Origin: Planotetraspora sp. A-T 1434
GTDB taxonomy: Bacteria; Actinomycetota; Actinomycetes; Streptosporangiales; Streptosporangiaceae
Length of the DNA stretch: 64,000 nt
NCBI RefSeq assembly: GCF_025420585.1
Contig: NZ_JAOEGB010000025.1
Coordinates: 80,408 to 144,407 of the forward strand
Direction of reading: 5' to 3'
The notes beneath the pieces were generated by a model. That model had not been told where the DNA came from. It did no database searches and worked only from the letters and a program-made list of their open reading frames with translations. This document shows, piece by piece, positions 43,246-55,806 of this stretch. Positions within the stretch are counted from its first letter, which is position 1. Each line of letters opens with the position of its first letter. Position numbers and translations under genes: made by a program.

Positions 43246-46200
43246 GTGGCGAAGGTCCGGGTATACGAACTCGCCAAGGAGTTCGGAGTCGAGAGCAAGG
43301 TCGTGATGGCCAAGCTCACCGAAATGGGCGAGTTCGTGAGGTCGGCGTCTTCAACGATAGAGGCGCCGGTCGTCCGCAAACTTACAGAGGCGTTCGGCAA
43401 GGGCGACGCCTCCAGGGGTGGCGGTAAGCCGTCTCCCCGTCCGGCGCAGCCGAGGCCTGCGCCGAGGCCGGCAGAGAGCCTGGCCAGTGGTGGCGCCGCA
43501 CCGGCGCCCGTTTCCCCGTCCGCCGACGCGGCCAGGCCGGCCCCGAAGCCGGGTCCGCGGCCCGCTCCGCGTCCGGTTCCGATGCCGCATCCGGCCCCGC
43601 CGGTCGCTCAGCCCGAGGCGGCGCGGCCCGAGGCCGCCCCTCCGCAGGCTCCGCGTCCGGAGGCGGCCCGTCCCGAGTCCCGTCAGGAGGCTCCGCGTTC
43701 CGACGCGGGTCGTCCCGCGGCCTCCGGCCCCCGTCCGGGGCCAGGCGCGCCGAAGCCCGGCCCCCGGCCGGCCCCGCGTCCGGCGTCCGCGCCGGGTGCG
43801 CCCGCCGGCCCGTCTGGTGGGGCTCCGCGTCCGGGTGCTCCCAAGCCGGGTCCCCGTGGCCCGCGTCCGGGTAACAACCCGTTCTCTTCCAACGCCAGCG
43901 GCATGGGACAGCGCCCGGCGCGTCCCGGCAGCCGTGACGGCGCCGAGCGCCCGGACCGTGGCGACCGGCCCGACCGCGGCGACCGCGGCGACCGTGGTCC
44001 CCGCGAGCCGCGCCGCGACGGTGCGCGTGACGGCGCCATGCCGCGTCCGCCGGGTGCCCGTGCGGGTGCTCCGGGTGCGGGTGGTCCGCGTCCCGGCCCC
44101 GGCGGCCCGCGTCCCGGCCCCGGTGCGGGCGGTCCTCGCCCGGGTCCCGGCGCCGGTGGCCCGCGTCCCGGTGGTCCGCGTCCCAACCCGATGATGATGC
44201 CGCAGGGCCGGCCGGCCGGTCCGGGTGGCGGCGCCGGCGGTGGCCGCCCCGGTGGCGGTGGTGGCCGTCCCGGTCCCGGTGGCGGCGGTGGCCGTCCCGG
44301 CGGCGGTGGCGGACGTCCGGGCGGTGGCGGCTTCGGCGGTCCCCGCACGGGTGCCGCGGGCACCGGCCGTCCCGGCGGCGCCGGTGGCGGTCCCGGCACG
44401 GGCGGCGGCGGTTTCGCCGGTCGTCCGGGTGGCGGCGGCCGCGGCCGTGGCGGCGGTACGGCGGGAGCCTTCGGGCGTCCCGGTGGCCGTCCGACTCGCG
44501 GCCGCAAGTCGAAGCGTCAGAGGCGCCAGGAGTTCGACAACATGCAGGCGCCGGCGATCGGCGGCGTGCAGGCTCCGCGTGGCGGCGGTCAGACGATCCG
44601 CCTCCCGCGCGGCGCGTCCCTGTCGGACTTCGCCGACCGGATCGGCGCGAACCCCGCCTCGCTCGTGCAGATCATGCTGCACCTCGGCGAGATGGTGACC
44701 GCGACCCAGTCGGTCAACGAGGAGACCCTGCAGCTGCTCGGCGCCGAGCTCGACTACGTCATCCAGGTCGTCAGCCCGGAGGAGGAGGACCGAGAGCTCC
44801 TCGAGTCCTTCAAGATCGAGTTCGGTGAGGACGAGGGTGACGAGGCCGACCTCGCGCCGCGTCCGCCGGTCGTGACCGTCATGGGTCACGTCGACCACGG
44901 TAAGACGAAGCTGCTCGACGCGATCCGGCACACCAACGTCGTGGCCCGCGAGGCCGGCGGCATCACCCAGCACATCGGCGCCTACCAGGTGTCGACCGTG
45001 CACGAGGGTGAGCAGCGCAAGATCACCTTCATCGACACCCCGGGTCACGAGGCGTTCACCGCCATGCGTGCCCGTGGCGCCCAGGCGACCGACATCGCGG
45101 TGCTCGTGGTGGCGGCCGACGACGGTGTGAAGCCGCAGACCATCGAGGCGCTCAACCACGCCCAGGCGGCCGACGTGCCGATCGTGGTCGCGGTGAACAA
45201 GATCGACAAGGAGGGTGCGGACCCGACCAAGGTCCGGGCCCAGCTGACCGAGTACGGCCTGGTGGCCGAGGAGTTCGGTGGCTCCACGATGTTCGTGGAC
45301 ATCTCCGCCAAGCAGAACACGGGCATCGACAACCTGCTCGAGGCCATCCTGCTGACCGCGGACGCCGAGCTCGACCTCCGGGCGAACCCGGACATGGACG
45401 CCCAGGGTCTGGCCATTGAGGCGCACCTCGACAAGGGGCGTGGCCCGGTGGCGACCGTGCTCGTGCAGCGCGGCACCCTGCGGGTCGGCGACTCGATCGT
45501 CTGTGGCGAGGCCTTCGGCCGTGTCCGGGCGATGCTGGACGACAACGGTGACACGGTCGAAGAGGCCGACCCGTCGCGTCCGGTCCTGGTGCTGGGCCTG
45601 ACCGCGGTTCCGCGGGCCGGTGACAACTTCATCGTCGTCACCGACGACCGGATGGCACGCCAGATCGCCCAGCAGCGGGCGGCCCGGCAGCGCATCGCCG
45701 ACATGGCCAAGTCCGGCCGCCGGCGCACGCTCGAGGAGCTGTTCAAGGACCTCGAGAAGGGCCAGGTCGACGAGCTCAAGCTCATCATCAAGGGTGACGT
45801 TTCCGGTTCGGTGGAAGCCCTGGAGGACGCGCTGCTCAAGATCGACGTGGGCGACGAGGTCAACCTCCGGGTTCTGCACCGCGCCGTCGGTGCGATCACC
45901 GAGTACGACGTCAACCTGGCGATCGCGGACGACAACGCCGTCATCATCGGCTTCAACGTGCGCCCGGAGGTCCGGGCCCGCGACCTGGCCGAGCGCGAGG
46001 GCGTCGACATCCGCTACTACTCGGTCATCTACCAGGCGATCGAGGAGATCGAGGCGGCCCTCAAGGGCATGCTGAAGCCGGAGTTCGAGGAGGTCCGGAC
46101 CGGCACCGCCGAGGTCCGCGAGGTCTTCAAGGTCCCGAAGATCGGCAACATCGCCGGTGCTCTGGTCCGCTCGGGCACGATCACCCGCAACAGCAAGGCC

Positions 46201-46383
46201 CGCATCATCCGCGACGGTGTCGTCGTGGCCGACAACCTGACCGTCTCGTCGCTGCGCCGCTTCAAGGACGACGCGACCGAGGTCCGCGAGGGCTTCGAGT
46301 GCGGTATCGGTGTCGGGTACAACGACATCAAGATCGATGACGTCATCGAGACGTTCGAGATGCAGGAGAAGCCGCGCGCCTGA
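43246..46383 (+). CDS. infB: Translation initiation factor IF-2
   Basis: GTPase that brings initiator tRNA to the 30S subunit. 1045 aa. N-terminal IF2N domain ([19 protein letters not shown]), then about 370 residues of Pro/Arg/Ala and later Gly-rich low-complexity sequence, a second IF2N copy ([20 protein letters not shown]), the G domain starting at residue 547 ([20 protein letters not shown]) and the C-terminal tRNA-binding domains. GTG start at 43246 after GGGAG. The very long antisense frame over it is a composition artefact. Confidence 0.96.
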   Translation: MAKVRVYELAKEFGVESKVVMAKLTEMGEFVRSASSTIEAPVVRKLTEAFGKGDASRGGGKPSPRPAQPRPAPRPAESLASGGAAPAPVSPSADAARPAPKPGPRPAPRPVPMPHPAPPVAQPEAARPEAAPPQAPRPEAARPESRQEAPRSDAGRPAASGPRPGPGAPKPGPRPAPRPASAPGAPAGPSGGAPRPGAPKPGPRGPRPGNNPFSSNASGMGQRPARPGSRDGAERPDRGDRPDRGDRGDRGPREPRRDGARDGAMPRPPGARAGAPGAGGPRPGPGGPRPGPGAGGPRPGPGAGGPRPGGPRPNPMMMPQGRPAGPGGGAGGGRPGGGGGRPGPGGGGGRPGGGGGRPGGGGFGGPRTGAAGTGRPGGAGGGPGTGGGGFAGRPGGGGRGRGGGTAGAFGRPGGRPTRGRKSKRQRRQEFDNMQAPAIGGVQAPRGGGQTIRLPRGASLSDFADRIGANPASLVQIMLHLGEMVTATQSVNEETLQLLGAELDYVIQVVSPEEEDRELLESFKIEFGEDEGDEADLAPRPPVVTVMGHVDHGKTKLLDAIRHTNVVAREAGGITQHIGAYQVSTVHEGEQRKITFIDTPGHEAFTAMRARGAQATDIAVLVVAADDGVKPQTIEALNHAQAADVPIVVAVNKIDKEGADPTKVRAQLTEYGLVAEEFGGSTMFVDISAKQNTGIDNLLEAILLTADAELDLRANPDMDAQGLAIEAHLDKGRGPVATVLVQRGTLRVGDSIVCGEAFGRVRAMLDDNGDTVEEADPSRPVLVLGLTAVPRAGDNFIVVTDDRMARQIAQQRAARQRIADMAKSGRRRTLEELFKDLEKGQVDELKLIIKGDVSGSVEALEDALLKIDVGDEVNLRVLHRAVGAITEYDVNLAIADDNAVIIGFNVRPEVRARDLAEREGVDIRYYSVIYQAIEEIEAALKGMLKPEFEEVRTGTAEVREVFKVPKIGNIAGALVRSGTITRNSKARIIRDGVVVADNLTVSSLRRFKDDATEVREGFECGIGVGYNDIKIDDVIETFEMQEKPRA

Positions 46384-46446
46384 CGTGTCGTGCCGCCGCC
46401 CCCGTCCGGGGGCGGCGGCCGAACGTCGGCATGTGGTGACACTTCC

Positions 46447-46746
46447 ATGTATGTCGGTGCCCTTACTTTGGACATCCTGCTCGGCGACGTGCATTCGCTG
46501 AAGCAGAAGCGCTCCGTGGTCCGCCCGCTCATCGCCGAGGTGCAGCGGCGGTTCCCCGGTATCGCCGTGGCCGAGACCGGCCACCTGGATCTGCACCGTC
46601 GCGCGGAGATCGGCGTGGCCGTGGTGTCGGCCTCGGCGGTCAACTGCGACGAGGTGCTCGACGCGTGCGAGCGAGTGGTCGCCTTTCACCCCGAGATCGA
46701 GCTGCTGTCCGCGCGGCAGCGGATCTTCAACGACCACGAGGAATAG
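46447..46746 (+). CDS. DUF503 family protein (YlxP-like)
   Basis: 99-aa protein with the family pattern MYVGALTLDILLGDVHSLKQKRSVVRPLIAEVQRRF in shorter pieces (residues 1-36) and VAETGHLDLHRRAEIGVAVVS. It is regularly found between infB and rbfA. A role linked to ribosome assembly is assumed from position only. Confidence 0.88.
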   Translation: MYVGALTLDILLGDVHSLKQKRSVVRPLIAEVQRRFPGIAVAETGHLDLHRRAEIGVAVVSASAVNCDEVLDACERVVAFHPEIELLSARQRIFNDHEE

Positions 46747-46794
46747 ACGGCCGGGCCGGCGCGTCAGCCGTACATCGAACGAGGGAGCGTGAGC

Positions 46795-47283
46795 ATGGAC
46801 GCAGCGCGCGCCAGGAAGCTGGCCGACCGCATCCAGCAGGTGGTCGCCGAGATGCTCGAGCGGCGGATCAAGGATCCGCGGCTCGGGTTCGTGACGGTGA
46901 CCGACGCCAGGATCACCGCCGATCTGGGTGACGCGACGGTCTTCTACACCGTCTTCGGCTCCGAGGCCGAGCGGGCGGACACCGCCGCCGCGCTGGAGAG
47001 CGCCAAGGGGATCATCCGGTCCGAGGTGGGACGGCAGACCGGCCTGCGGCACACGCCCACGCTCACGTTCGTCCACGACCCGCTGCCCGACAGCGCCCGC
47101 CATCTGGACGACCTGTTCGCCGTGGCCAGGGCGAAGGACGCGGAGATCGCCAAGAAGGCCGAGGGGGCGGAGTTCGCCGGGGACGCCGATCCCTACCGGT
47201 TCGAGGAGGATCTCGAGGGCGACGCGGCCGACCAGGACGGCGAGGGCGAGACGTCCGGCCGCGCGGGGCATCGCACGACGTGA
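46795..47283 (+). CDS. rbfA: Ribosome-binding factor A
   Basis: 30S maturation factor with a KH-like fold, 162 aa. [58 protein letters not shown]. An acidic Asp/Glu-rich tail extends beyond the usual length. ATG 46795 has GGGAG 7 nt upstream; the GTG at 46789 sits too close to it. Overlaps nrnA by 4 bp. Confidence 0.94.
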   Translation: MDAARARKLADRIQQVVAEMLERRIKDPRLGFVTVTDARITADLGDATVFYTVFGSEAERADTAAALESAKGIIRSEVGRQTGLRHTPTLTFVHDPLPDSARHLDDLFAVARAKDAEIAKKAEGAEFAGDADPYRFEEDLEGDAADQDGEGETSGRAGHRTT

Positions 47284-48302
47284 CCATGCGAGATGCGGGT
47301 CACGGTACGGCTGTCGCCGAGGCCGACTGGGAACGGGCAGCCGAGCTGGTCCGCCGGGCGGACTCGGTCGCGCTCGCCTGTCATGTGTCCCCCGACGGGG
47401 ACGCGCTCGGGTCGATGCTGGGCTTCGGCCTGGCCCTCCGGGATACCGGGAAGAAGGTCGTCGCGTCCTTCGGGGACCGCGGTTTCGCCGTGCCCCGGCT
47501 GCTGCGGTTCCTGCCCGGTCAGGAGCTGCTGGTGGAGCCCTCGGCCTACCCGGCCGAGCCGCCCTTGATGATCACCTTTGACGCGTCCACGATGGACCGG
47601 CTCGGCCTGCTCATCCCCAACGCGGGCAAGGCCGGAGAGCTCGTCGTACTGGACCACCATGTGTCCAACACGGGCTTCGGATCGCTCCATCTCGTGGATC
47701 CCGCGGCCGCGTCGACCACGATGGTGACCGAAGAGCTGATCAACCGGCTCGGGCTCACGGTGGACGAAGACGTCGCCACCTGCCTTTACACCGGGCTGGT
47801 GACCGACACCGGGTCGTTCCGCTACTCGGCCACCACACCGGCCGCCCACGCCATGGCCGGGCGGCTGGTCGCCGCCGGGCTCAGGCCGGACGAGATCGCC
47901 CGCGAGCTGTGGGACCGGTCGCCGTTCGCCTATCTGCGGGTGCTCGGCGCCGCCCTCGGCCGGGTCACGCTGGAGCCGTCGGAGGCCGGTGGCCGCGGGA
48001 TCGTGTGGACCTATGTGACCCGTGCGGACCGGGCCGCCAACGCCCTGCCGTACGACGAGGTGGAAGGCGTGATCGACGTCGTCCGCCGGGTGGACGAGGC
48101 GGACGTGGCGGTGGTGCTGAAGGAGGGCGACGACGGTGTGTGGAACGTCTCGACGCGCTCCAAGGGGGCCGTCGACGTGGGCGGGGCCTGCACCGCCCTC
48201 GGCGGTGGCGGCCACCGCAGCGCGGCCGGCTTCTCGTCCCGGACCTCTCCCGAGGAGACGATGGCGTCCCTCCGCCCCCTCCTGCGCCAACCCTCGCCGT
48301 GA
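47280..48302 (+). CDS. nrnA: DHH/DHHA1 phosphoesterase (NrnA-like)
   Basis: Bifunctional oligoribonuclease/pAp phosphatase family member, 340 aa. It degrades very short RNAs or 3'-phosphoadenosine phosphates, or c-di-AMP products. DHH domain: [46 protein letters not shown]; the DHHA1 end carries [14 protein letters not shown] start overlaps the rbfA stop (GTGA). Its TGA stop belongs to a 53-bp repeat head. Confidence 0.9.
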   Translation: MTMRDAGHGTAVAEADWERAAELVRRADSVALACHVSPDGDALGSMLGFGLALRDTGKKVVASFGDRGFAVPRLLRFLPGQELLVEPSAYPAEPPLMITFDASTMDRLGLLIPNAGKAGELVVLDHHVSNTGFGSLHLVDPAAASTTMVTEELINRLGLTVDEDVATCLYTGLVTDTGSFRYSATTPAAHAMAGRLVAAGLRPDEIARELWDRSPFAYLRVLGAALGRVTLEPSEAGGRGIVWTYVTRADRAANALPYDEVEGVIDVVRRVDEADVAVVLKEGDDGVWNVSTRSKGAVDVGGACTALGGGGHRSAAGFSSRTSPEETMASLRPLLRQPSP

Positions 48303-48417
48303 TCATGCACAGGTTCCCCGGAACACCGCATGACCTGCCGAGACCTGCGGCGTGATCATGCGCGTATTCCTCGGAAACCTGTGTGACCTGCGTATCCTCG
48401 TTTCGTGACCATGCATT
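48298..48417 (+). repeat. 53-bp intergenic repeat, locus 3 (three heads)
   Basis: Heads at 48298, 48351 and 48404 are exactly 53 bp apart (CGTGATCATGCACA, CGTGATCATGCGCG, CGTGACCATGCATT). The nrnA stop codon (48300-48302) is inside the first. The array fills the gap to truB. Confidence 0.88.
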
Positions 48418-48426
48418 GGACCTGTC

Positions 48427-49362
48427 ATGAGTACGGCTAGGCCCCGGCGGACCCCTCCGCCGAACGGGCTCATCATCGTGGACAAGCCCGCCGACTGGAC
48501 ATCGCACGACGTGGTCGGCAAGATGCGCGGCATCGCCGGGACGCGCAAGGTCGGCCACGCCGGCACGCTCGACCCGATGGCCACCGGGGTCCTCGTCATC
48601 GGCGTGGAGAAGGCCACCCGCCTCCTCGGGCATCTCGCGCTGACGGAGAAGGTCTACGAGGCCACGATCCGGCTCGGCGTCACGACCAACACCGACGACG
48701 CCGAGGGCGAGGTCACCGCGACCACCCCCGCCGGGCACGTCGCGGACGAGGACGTGCACAAGGGGATCGCCGCGCTCACCGGTCCGATCATGCAGGTTCC
48801 GCCGCAGGTCAGCGCCATCAAGGTGAACGGCGAGCGGGCCTACAAGCGGGCCCGCGCCGGCGAGGAGGTGGAGCTCGCGGCCCGTCCCGTCACGATCCAC
48901 GCCTTCGAGGTCACGGGCATCCGCCGACCGGCGGACGCGGGGGACGTTCTGGGCGACGGGAACGTTCTGGACGTCGTGGACGTCGACGCGACGATCACCT
49001 GCTCCAGCGGGACCTACATCCGGGCGCTGGCCCGCGACCTCGGCGCCGCGCTCGGCGTCGGCGGCCACCTCACCGCCCTGCGCCGCACCAGGGTCGGGCC
49101 GTACGGCATCGAGTCGGCCCGCACGATCGAGGAGCTCGCCCGTGAGTGCGTGATCCTTCCGATGGCCGACGCCGTCGCCGCCGCGTTCCCGCGCAGGGAC
49201 GTGACGGAGGAGGAGGCGCGCCTGGTGGCGCATGGCGGCCGGCTCCCCGCGGCCGGGCTCGGCCCCGGGCCGGTCGGCGTGTTCGGCCCCGACGGGACGC
49301 TGCTCGCGCTCGTCGAGGAACGCGGAGGCGCGGCCAGGCCCCTCGCGGTGTTCGTGGCATAG
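48427..49362 (+). CDS. truB: tRNA pseudouridine-55 synthase
   Basis: Makes pseudouridine 55 in the T-loop of tRNAs. 311 aa with GLIIVDKPADWTSHDVVGKMR, the catalytic Asp in GHAGTLDPMATGVL, YEATIRLGVTTNTDDAEG, QVPPQVSAIKVNGERAYKRARAGE and CSSGTYIRALARDLG. A PUA-like C-terminal domain follows. Gene order with ribF is typical. Confidence 0.95.
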   Translation: MSTARPRRTPPPNGLIIVDKPADWTSHDVVGKMRGIAGTRKVGHAGTLDPMATGVLVIGVEKATRLLGHLALTEKVYEATIRLGVTTNTDDAEGEVTATTPAGHVADEDVHKGIAALTGPIMQVPPQVSAIKVNGERAYKRARAGEEVELAARPVTIHAFEVTGIRRPADAGDVLGDGNVLDVVDVDATITCSSGTYIRALARDLGAALGVGGHLTALRRTRVGPYGIESARTIEELARECVILPMADAVAAAFPRRDVTEEEARLVAHGGRLPAAGLGPGPVGVFGPDGTLLALVEERGGAARPLAVFVA

Positions 49363-49457
49363 TCCAGCGGCATTCGGGTGGGGCTGGTTCCCGCGATGGC
49401 GGCCCGGCATGGCAGGCTTGTCTACTGCTGGCAAGCCGTACAGGAATCGAGGTCGAG

Positions 49458-50420
49458 GTGCAGGGCTGGCACGGACTGGACGACGTGCCCGAGGACTGGG
49501 GCAGGTCCGTCGTCACGATCGGCGTCTTCGACGGAGTGCACCACGGTCACCAGCAGATGGTGGCCCGCGCGGTCGAGCTGGCCCGCGAACTCGGGGTTCC
49601 CTCGGTCGCCGTCACCTTCGATCCCCATCCCGACGAGGTCGTGCGGCCGGGGAGTCATCCGCCGCAGCTGACCAGCCCGCGCCGCCGGACCGAGCTGCTC
49701 TCGGCGCTGGGCGTGGACGCGGTGTGCGTCCTGCCGTTCACGCTGGAGTTCTCCCGGATGTCGCCGGACGAGTTCGTGCAGACGGCGCTGGTCGACCGGC
49801 TGCACGCGGCCGGGGTCGTGGTGGGGGAGAACTTCCGGTTCGGCCACAAGGCCTCCGGCGATCTGGAGACGTTGCGGGAGCTGGGCGAGAAGTACGACTT
49901 CGTGGCGGTGGGCGTTCCGCTGGTGAGCAACGGCGAGGCGATCTCGTCCACGCTGATCCGTGAGCGGCTGGCCGCCGGCGACGTCGCGGGGGCCGCCGAG
50001 GCGCTGGGCCGCCCGTACCGCGTCGAGGGCGTGGTCGTCCGGGGCCACCAGCGCGGTCGCGCGCTGGGGTTCCCCACGGCCAATGTCGAGTCGCCGCAGC
50101 ACACCGCGATCCCCGCCGACGGTGTCTACGCCGGATGGCTGCAGTGCACCCAGGCGCCCTCGCCGTACGAGGGGCAGCGGTGGCCCGCGGCCATCTCCAT
50201 CGGGACGAACCCGACCTTCGAGGGGGTGGAGCGCACGGTCGAGGCGTACGCCCTGGACCGGGACGACCTCGATCTCTACGGGGCGCACGTCGCGGTCGAC
50301 TTCTCCGAGCGGCTCCGCGACACGCTCAAGTTCGACTCGATCGACGCTCTGATCGAGCAGATGCACACGGACGTGGCCGAGGCCCGCCGTCTCACCGGCG
50401 AAGGCGGGCCCGCCGTCTGA
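49458..50420 (+). CDS. ribF: Bifunctional riboflavin kinase/FAD synthetase
   Basis: Converts riboflavin to FMN and FAD, 320 aa. The N-terminal FAD synthetase part has VVTIGVFDGVHHGHQQMV, FDPHPDEVV, GENFRFGHKASGD and ISSTLIRERLAAGDV; the C-terminal kinase part has GRALGFPTANV, DGVYAGWL, SIGTNPTF and ALIEQMHTDV. GTG start at 49458 after GAGGTCGAG. Confidence 0.95.
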   Translation: MQGWHGLDDVPEDWGRSVVTIGVFDGVHHGHQQMVARAVELARELGVPSVAVTFDPHPDEVVRPGSHPPQLTSPRRRTELLSALGVDAVCVLPFTLEFSRMSPDEFVQTALVDRLHAAGVVVGENFRFGHKASGDLETLRELGEKYDFVAVGVPLVSNGEAISSTLIRERLAAGDVAGAAEALGRPYRVEGVVVRGHQRGRALGFPTANVESPQHTAIPADGVYAGWLQCTQAPSPYEGQRWPAAISIGTNPTFEGVERTVEAYALDRDDLDLYGAHVAVDFSERLRDTLKFDSIDALIEQMHTDVAEARRLTGEGGPAV

Positions 50421-50583
50421 CGGAATTGTGCGGGTCGCTGAGCTGCGGTGGTAGCCTTGCATGTCGGCCATATTCAGGTGGCGCTCAGCGCCATCCGGCT
50501 GGCCTGTCACGGCGACTGTAGGCACGCACGGTCGTTCGCGGGCTTGGAAGCGTTCCGCGTGCCTCCCATGAGAAGGAGAAGCA

Positions 50584-50853
50584 GTGTCGCTCGACACCGC
50601 CACCACGAAGGCCATCGTCACCGAGTACGGCACCGCCGAGGGTGACACCGGATCGCCGGAGGTCCAGATCGCGCTGCTCAGCAAGCGCATCAGCGACCTC
50701 ACGGAGCACCTGAAGACCCACAAGCACGACCACCACAGCCGTCGTGGTCTGCTCCTGCTGGTCGGCCGCCGTCGCCGGCTGCTGAAGTACCTGCAGGCGA
50801 AGGACATCACGCGCTACCGGTCGCTGATCGAGCGGCTCGGCCTGCGCCGATAG
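50584..50853 (+). CDS. rpsO: 30S ribosomal protein S15
   Basis: 89-aa primary 16S rRNA-binding protein. [47 protein letters not shown] (residues about 26-72) is the signature. GTG start with an AGAAGGAGAA ribosome site. The 163-nt region upstream may hold the autoregulatory S15 leader; TAGCCT near 50453 could be its -10. Confidence 0.96.
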   Translation: MSLDTATTKAIVTEYGTAEGDTGSPEVQIALLSKRISDLTEHLKTHKHDHHSRRGLLLLVGRRRRLLKYLQAKDITRYRSLIERLGLRR

Positions 50854-50858
50854 TGCGG

Positions 50859-50887
50859 AAAGGAGCGGCGGTCCTCGCCGCTCCTTT
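50859..50887 (+). terminator. Hairpin terminator after rpsO
   Basis: AAAGGAGCGGCG-GTCCT-CGCCGCTCCTTT, a perfect 12-bp stem 5 nt after the stop, followed by a short pyrimidine run. The rest of the gap to pnp (to 51200) holds a 15-bp-spaced direct repeat AATAGCCGACA at 50939 and 50954 and probably the long pnp leader. Confidence 0.88.
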
Positions 50888-51200
50888 CTCTTGGCCCGGC
50901 GAGTCGCCGATCAAGCGGCCGGGGCGCCGAGCAAACTTAATAGCCGACAACTGAATAGCCGACAGGGAGAGGAAGCCGGAAGGCCGACTCGACCCGACAG
51001 ACAAGTGCCCCGCGTCCGCAAGCAAGCAGCACGCGCGATCCCGCGGCGTGAGAGGGCCGGTCCTCGGTAGTGGCCCCCGGTCAGCACGGCGACAGCCGTA
51101 CAGACGGAACCGGGCGCTTCGATCGAAGACCGGCACTGCACCTGAACGGGGAGCCCGGCAGACGAGGACGCGGGAGACCGACCCGAGAAGGAGGTCCCCC

Positions 51201-53543
51201 GTGGAGGGTGTCCACAGCACGGAAGCCGTGATCGACAACGGCTCTTTCGGCACGCGCACGATCCGGTTCGAGACCGGTCGCCTCGCGCGGCAGGCGGCGG
51301 GAAGCGCCGTCGTCTACCTGGACGACGAGACGATGGTCCTGTCCGCCACCACAGCGTCCAAGCATCCCAAGGAGAGCCTGGACTTCTTCCCGCTCACCGT
51401 GGACGTCGAGGAGCGGATGTACGCGGCGGGCCGGATCCCCGGCTCGTTCTTCCGCCGTGAGGGCCGGCCGTCGGAGGACGCGATCCTCACCTGCCGCCTG
51501 ATCGACCGTCCGCTGCGCCCCTCGTTCGTCAAGGGCCTGCGCAACGAGGTCCAGGTGGTCGCGACGGTCATGTCGCTGCACCCCGAGCACCTGTACGACG
51601 TGGTCGCGATCAACGCGGCCAGCCTGTCGACCCAGCTCGCCGGGCTGCCGTTCTCCGGCCCGATCGGCGGCGTCCGCGTCGCGCTGATCGAGGGCCAGTG
51701 GGTCGCGTTCCCGACTCACTCCGAGCTGGAGAACGCGACGTTCGACATGGTCGTCGCGGGCCGCGTCCTGGCCGATGGCGACGTCGCGATCATGATGGTC
51801 GAGGCCGAGTCGACCCGCGACACGCTCAAGCTCGTCGCCGAGGGGGCCGTCGCGCCCACCGAGGAGACCGTGGCGCAGGGCCTCGAGGCCGCCAAGCCGT
51901 TCATCAAGGTGCTCTGCGAGGCTCAGGCCAAGGTCGCCCAGGTCGCCGCCAAGGAGACCGCCGAGTATCCGATCTTCCTCGACTACCAGGACGACGTCCT
52001 GGAGGCGATCACCGCCGCGGTCAAGAGCGAGCTCGCCTCGGCGCTGACCATTGCCGGCAAGCAGGAGCGGGAGCTCGAGATCGAGCGGGTCAAGGCGCTG
52101 GCCGCCGAGAAGCTGCTCCCCGACTTCGAGGGCCGCGAGAAGGAGATCGGCGCGGCGTTCCGGTCGCTGACCAAGAAGCTGATGCGCGAGCGCGTCATCA
52201 GCGAGGGCGTCCGCATCGACGGCCGTGGCCCCAAGGACATCCGGCAGCTCAACGCCGAGGTCCACGTGGTGCCGCGGGTGCACGGCTCGGCCCTGTTCGA
52301 GCGCGGCGAGACCCAGATCCTGGGCATCACCACGCTGAACATGCTGCGCATGGAGCAGATGATCGACACGCTCAACCCCGAGCGGACCAAGCGGTACATG
52401 CACAACTACAACTTCCCGCCGTACTCCACCGGTGAGACGGGCCGCGTGGGCTCGCCGAAGCGGCGCGAGATCGGCCACGGCGCGCTGGCGGAGCGGGCGC
52501 TCATTCCCGTGCTGCCGTCGCGTGAGGAGTTCCCGTACGCCATCCGCCAGGTGTCGGAGGCGCTCGGCTCGAACGGCTCGACCTCGATGGGGTCGGTCTG
52601 CGCCTCCACGATGGCGCTGCTCGACGCGGGTGTCCCGCTCAAGGAGATGGTGGCCGGCATCGCGATGGGCCTCATCGGCGAGGGCGACCAGTACGTCACG
52701 CTGACCGACATCCTCGGCGCCGAGGACGCCATGGGCGACATGGACTTCAAGGTCGCCGGCACCAAGGACGTCATCACTGCTCTGCAGCTCGACACCAAGC
52801 TGGACGGCATCCCGGCCAGCGTGCTCGCCGCCGCGCTCAAGCAGGCGAGGGGCGCCCGGCTGGCGATCCTCGACGTGATGCAGGAGGCCATCGACTCCCC
52901 GGCGGAGATGAACCCGACGGCGCCGCGCATCATCACGATCAAGGTCCCGGTTGACAAGATCGGCGAGGTCATCGGCCCGAAGGGCAAGATGATCAACCAG
53001 ATCCAGGACGACACCGGCGCCGAGATCACCATCGAGGACGACGGCACGATCTACATCGGCGCGACCGACGGCCCGTCCGCGGAGGCGGCCCGGTCCGTGA
53101 TCAACGGCATCGCGAACCCGCACATGCCGGAGGTCGGCGAGCGCTACCTGGGCACGGTCGTCAAGATCGCCGCTTTCGGCGCGTTCGTGTCGCTGCTGCC
53201 CGGCAAGGACGGCCTGCTGCACGTCTCCCAGATCCGCAAGCTGCACGGCGGAAAGCGGATCGAGAACGTCGAGGACGTCATGAACGTCGGCGAGAAGATC
53301 CAGGTGGAGATCGCCGAGATCGACTCGCGCGGCAAGCTCTCCCTGGTCCCGGTGGAGGTCGTGGAGAAGGAGGCGGCCGAGAAGGCCGCCGCCGGCGACG
53401 GCGGCGAGGGATCGGCCGCCGCATCCGCCTCGCCCGCCGCGGCCGCCTCGTCCGACGAGGCGTCCGCGCCCAAGGAGGAGCAGCGGTCCGAGAGGCCGCG
53501 CCGCAGCCGCACCCGCGGCGGACGGGATGACCGCAACTCGTGA
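51201..53543 (+). CDS. pnp: Polynucleotide phosphorylase
   Basis: Phosphorolytic 3'-5' exoribonuclease and RNA polymerase, 780 aa. Two RNase PH domains ([39 protein letters not shown]), KH domain ([20 protein letters not shown]) and S1 domain ([33 protein letters not shown]). An Ala/Ser/Glu- then Arg-rich tail ends the protein. The GTG at 51201 has AAGGAGG 6 nt upstream; the longer upstream frame is untranslated leader. Confidence 0.96.
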   Translation: MEGVHSTEAVIDNGSFGTRTIRFETGRLARQAAGSAVVYLDDETMVLSATTASKHPKESLDFFPLTVDVEERMYAAGRIPGSFFRREGRPSEDAILTCRLIDRPLRPSFVKGLRNEVQVVATVMSLHPEHLYDVVAINAASLSTQLAGLPFSGPIGGVRVALIEGQWVAFPTHSELENATFDMVVAGRVLADGDVAIMMVEAESTRDTLKLVAEGAVAPTEETVAQGLEAAKPFIKVLCEAQAKVAQVAAKETAEYPIFLDYQDDVLEAITAAVKSELASALTIAGKQERELEIERVKALAAEKLLPDFEGREKEIGAAFRSLTKKLMRERVISEGVRIDGRGPKDIRQLNAEVHVVPRVHGSALFERGETQILGITTLNMLRMEQMIDTLNPERTKRYMHNYNFPPYSTGETGRVGSPKRREIGHGALAERALIPVLPSREEFPYAIRQVSEALGSNGSTSMGSVCASTMALLDAGVPLKEMVAGIAMGLIGEGDQYVTLTDILGAEDAMGDMDFKVAGTKDVITALQLDTKLDGIPASVLAAALKQARGARLAILDVMQEAIDSPAEMNPTAPRIITIKVPVDKIGEVIGPKGKMINQIQDDTGAEITIEDDGTIYIGATDGPSAEAARSVINGIANPHMPEVGERYLGTVVKIAAFGAFVSLLPGKDGLLHVSQIRKLHGGKRIENVEDVMNVGEKIQVEIAEIDSRGKLSLVPVEVVEKEAAEKAAAGDGGEGSAAASASPAAAASSDEASAPKEEQRSERPRRSRTRGGRDDRNS

Positions 53544-54850
53544 CGACCACGACTCTGTACCCCGGCAAGGACGGCGCGGGGGTCATCCGCCGCACCGTCC
53601 TCCCCGGTGGACTCCGGGTGGTGACCGAAACCATGCCGACCGTGCGCAGTGTCGCGGTCGGCATGTGGGTCGGCATCGGATCGCGTGACGAGGCCCCCGA
53701 GCACATGGGGGCCACCCACTTCCTCGAGCACCTGCTCTTCAAGGGCACGCCGACGAGGGACGCCATGGAGATCTCGGCGTCCATCGAGGGCATCGGCGGG
53801 GAGATCAACGCCTTTACCGCCAAGGAGTACACCTGCTACTACGCGCGGGTGCTCGACGAGGACCTGCCCCTCGCCATCGACGTGCTCGCCGACGTGGTGA
53901 CCTCCTCCCTGATCACCGCCGAGGACGTGGAGTCCGAGCGCGGCGTGATCCTCGAGGAGATCGCCATGCACGACGACGACCCGTCCGACGTGGTGCACGA
54001 GCAGTTCTCGGCCGAGCTGTACGGCGACACGCCGATAGGGCGGCCGATCCTCGGCAACGAGGACTCGATCAACGCGCTCACCCGCGACCGGATCCTCGAG
54101 TACTACCAGCGCTACTACCAGCCGCCGCAGACCGTGGTGTCCGTGGCCGGCAACGTGAACCACGAGCGGGTGGTCGAGCTGGTGGCCACGGCGTACGAGC
54201 GGGCGGGCGCCCTCGGCGGCTCCGCGCAGCCGGCGCCGCCGCGTCTCGACGGGCCGGGGGTCGACGAGCGCTCCGGCGTCCGGGTCGTCGACCGGCCCAC
54301 CGAGCAGGCCAACCTGGTGCTCGGCACGACCGGCGTCTCCCGCACCGACGAGCGCCGCTTCGCGCTGGGCGTCCTGAACGCGGCACTCGGCGGCGGCATG
54401 TCGTCGCGGCTGTTCCAGGAGATCCGGGAGAAGCGCGGCCTGGCCTACAGCGCGTACAGCTACACCTCCCAGTACGCCGACACCGGCCAGTTCGGGATCT
54501 ACGTCGGCTGTCTGCCGTCGAAGATCGACGACGTGCTGAAGATCTGCCGTGACGAGGTCGCCAGGGTCGTCGCCGAGGGCATCACTCCCGACGAGATCGC
54601 CCGTGGCAAGGGCCAGATGCGCGGCGGGCTCGTGCTCGGGCTGGAGGACACCGGCTCGCGCATGTCCAGGATCGGCAAGAGCGAGCTCGTCTATGAGCAG
54701 CTCATGTCGGTCGACGAGGTGCTGGCCCGGATCGAGGCCGTCAACGCCGACGACCTCGCCGCGGTCGCCGCCGACATCCTCAACCGGCCGATGACGCTCG
54801 CGGTGATCGGTCCGTACGCGGACAAGGACTTCAGCTCCGCGATCACCTGA
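53540..54850 (+). CDS. M16-family zinc peptidase
   Basis: Insulinase/processing-peptidase-like zinc protease, 436 aa. The inverted zinc motif [11 protein letters not shown] with the downstream Glu ([12 protein letters not shown]) marks an active subunit; the C-terminal half has the [10 protein letters not shown] segment. Cytoplasmic; substrate unknown. The GTG at 53540 overlaps the pnp stop by 4 bp, as in other actinomycetes. Confidence 0.92.
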   Translation: MTTTTLYPGKDGAGVIRRTVLPGGLRVVTETMPTVRSVAVGMWVGIGSRDEAPEHMGATHFLEHLLFKGTPTRDAMEISASIEGIGGEINAFTAKEYTCYYARVLDEDLPLAIDVLADVVTSSLITAEDVESERGVILEEIAMHDDDPSDVVHEQFSAELYGDTPIGRPILGNEDSINALTRDRILEYYQRYYQPPQTVVSVAGNVNHERVVELVATAYERAGALGGSAQPAPPRLDGPGVDERSGVRVVDRPTEQANLVLGTTGVSRTDERRFALGVLNAALGGGMSSRLFQEIREKRGLAYSAYSYTSQYADTGQFGIYVGCLPSKIDDVLKICRDEVARVVAEGITPDEIARGKGQMRGGLVLGLEDTGSRMSRIGKSELVYEQLMSVDEVLARIEAVNADDLAAVAADILNRPMTLAVIGPYADKDFSSAIT

Positions 54851-54898
54851 GCGAGCCTGGGAGACCTCCTGAGCGTATGGCAGAGCCGCGCGGTGCCG

Positions 54899-55674
<776 letters not shown>

Positions 55675-55677
55675 AAG

Positions 55678-55686
55678 TTATCCACA
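55678..55686 (+). other. Perfect DnaA-box sequence
   Basis: TTATCCACA lies 4 nt after the dapB stop. A single box; no cluster is seen around it, so it may be incidental or a DnaA titration/regulatory site. Confidence 0.35.
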
Positions 55687-55806
55687 GGGGCGCGGTCTCT
55701 GCACGAGAGCATTGTTCGGTTGGTGCGAGCCCGCCGACCCTTCCGCCAAGGTAGTCGTGGGCCGTCGCGGGGCGGCCGAACGAACAACCTCCCGGAGGAG
55801 AAAGGC

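Noticed and set aside
43351..47271. Antisense frame of about 1300 codons opposite infB, rbfA and DUF503
   Set aside because: The amino-acid content (Arg, Gly, Thr, His runs) mirrors the GC-rich sense genes. infB, DUF503 and rbfA on the plus strand are certain.
51048..51200. N-terminal extension of polynucleotide phosphorylase
   Set aside because: No similarity to the family, and a strong AAGGAGG site precedes GTG 51201.
55678..55686. Replication origin marked by a DnaA box
   Set aside because: Only one box, no dnaA/dnaN/gyr genes and no AT-rich unwinding element.
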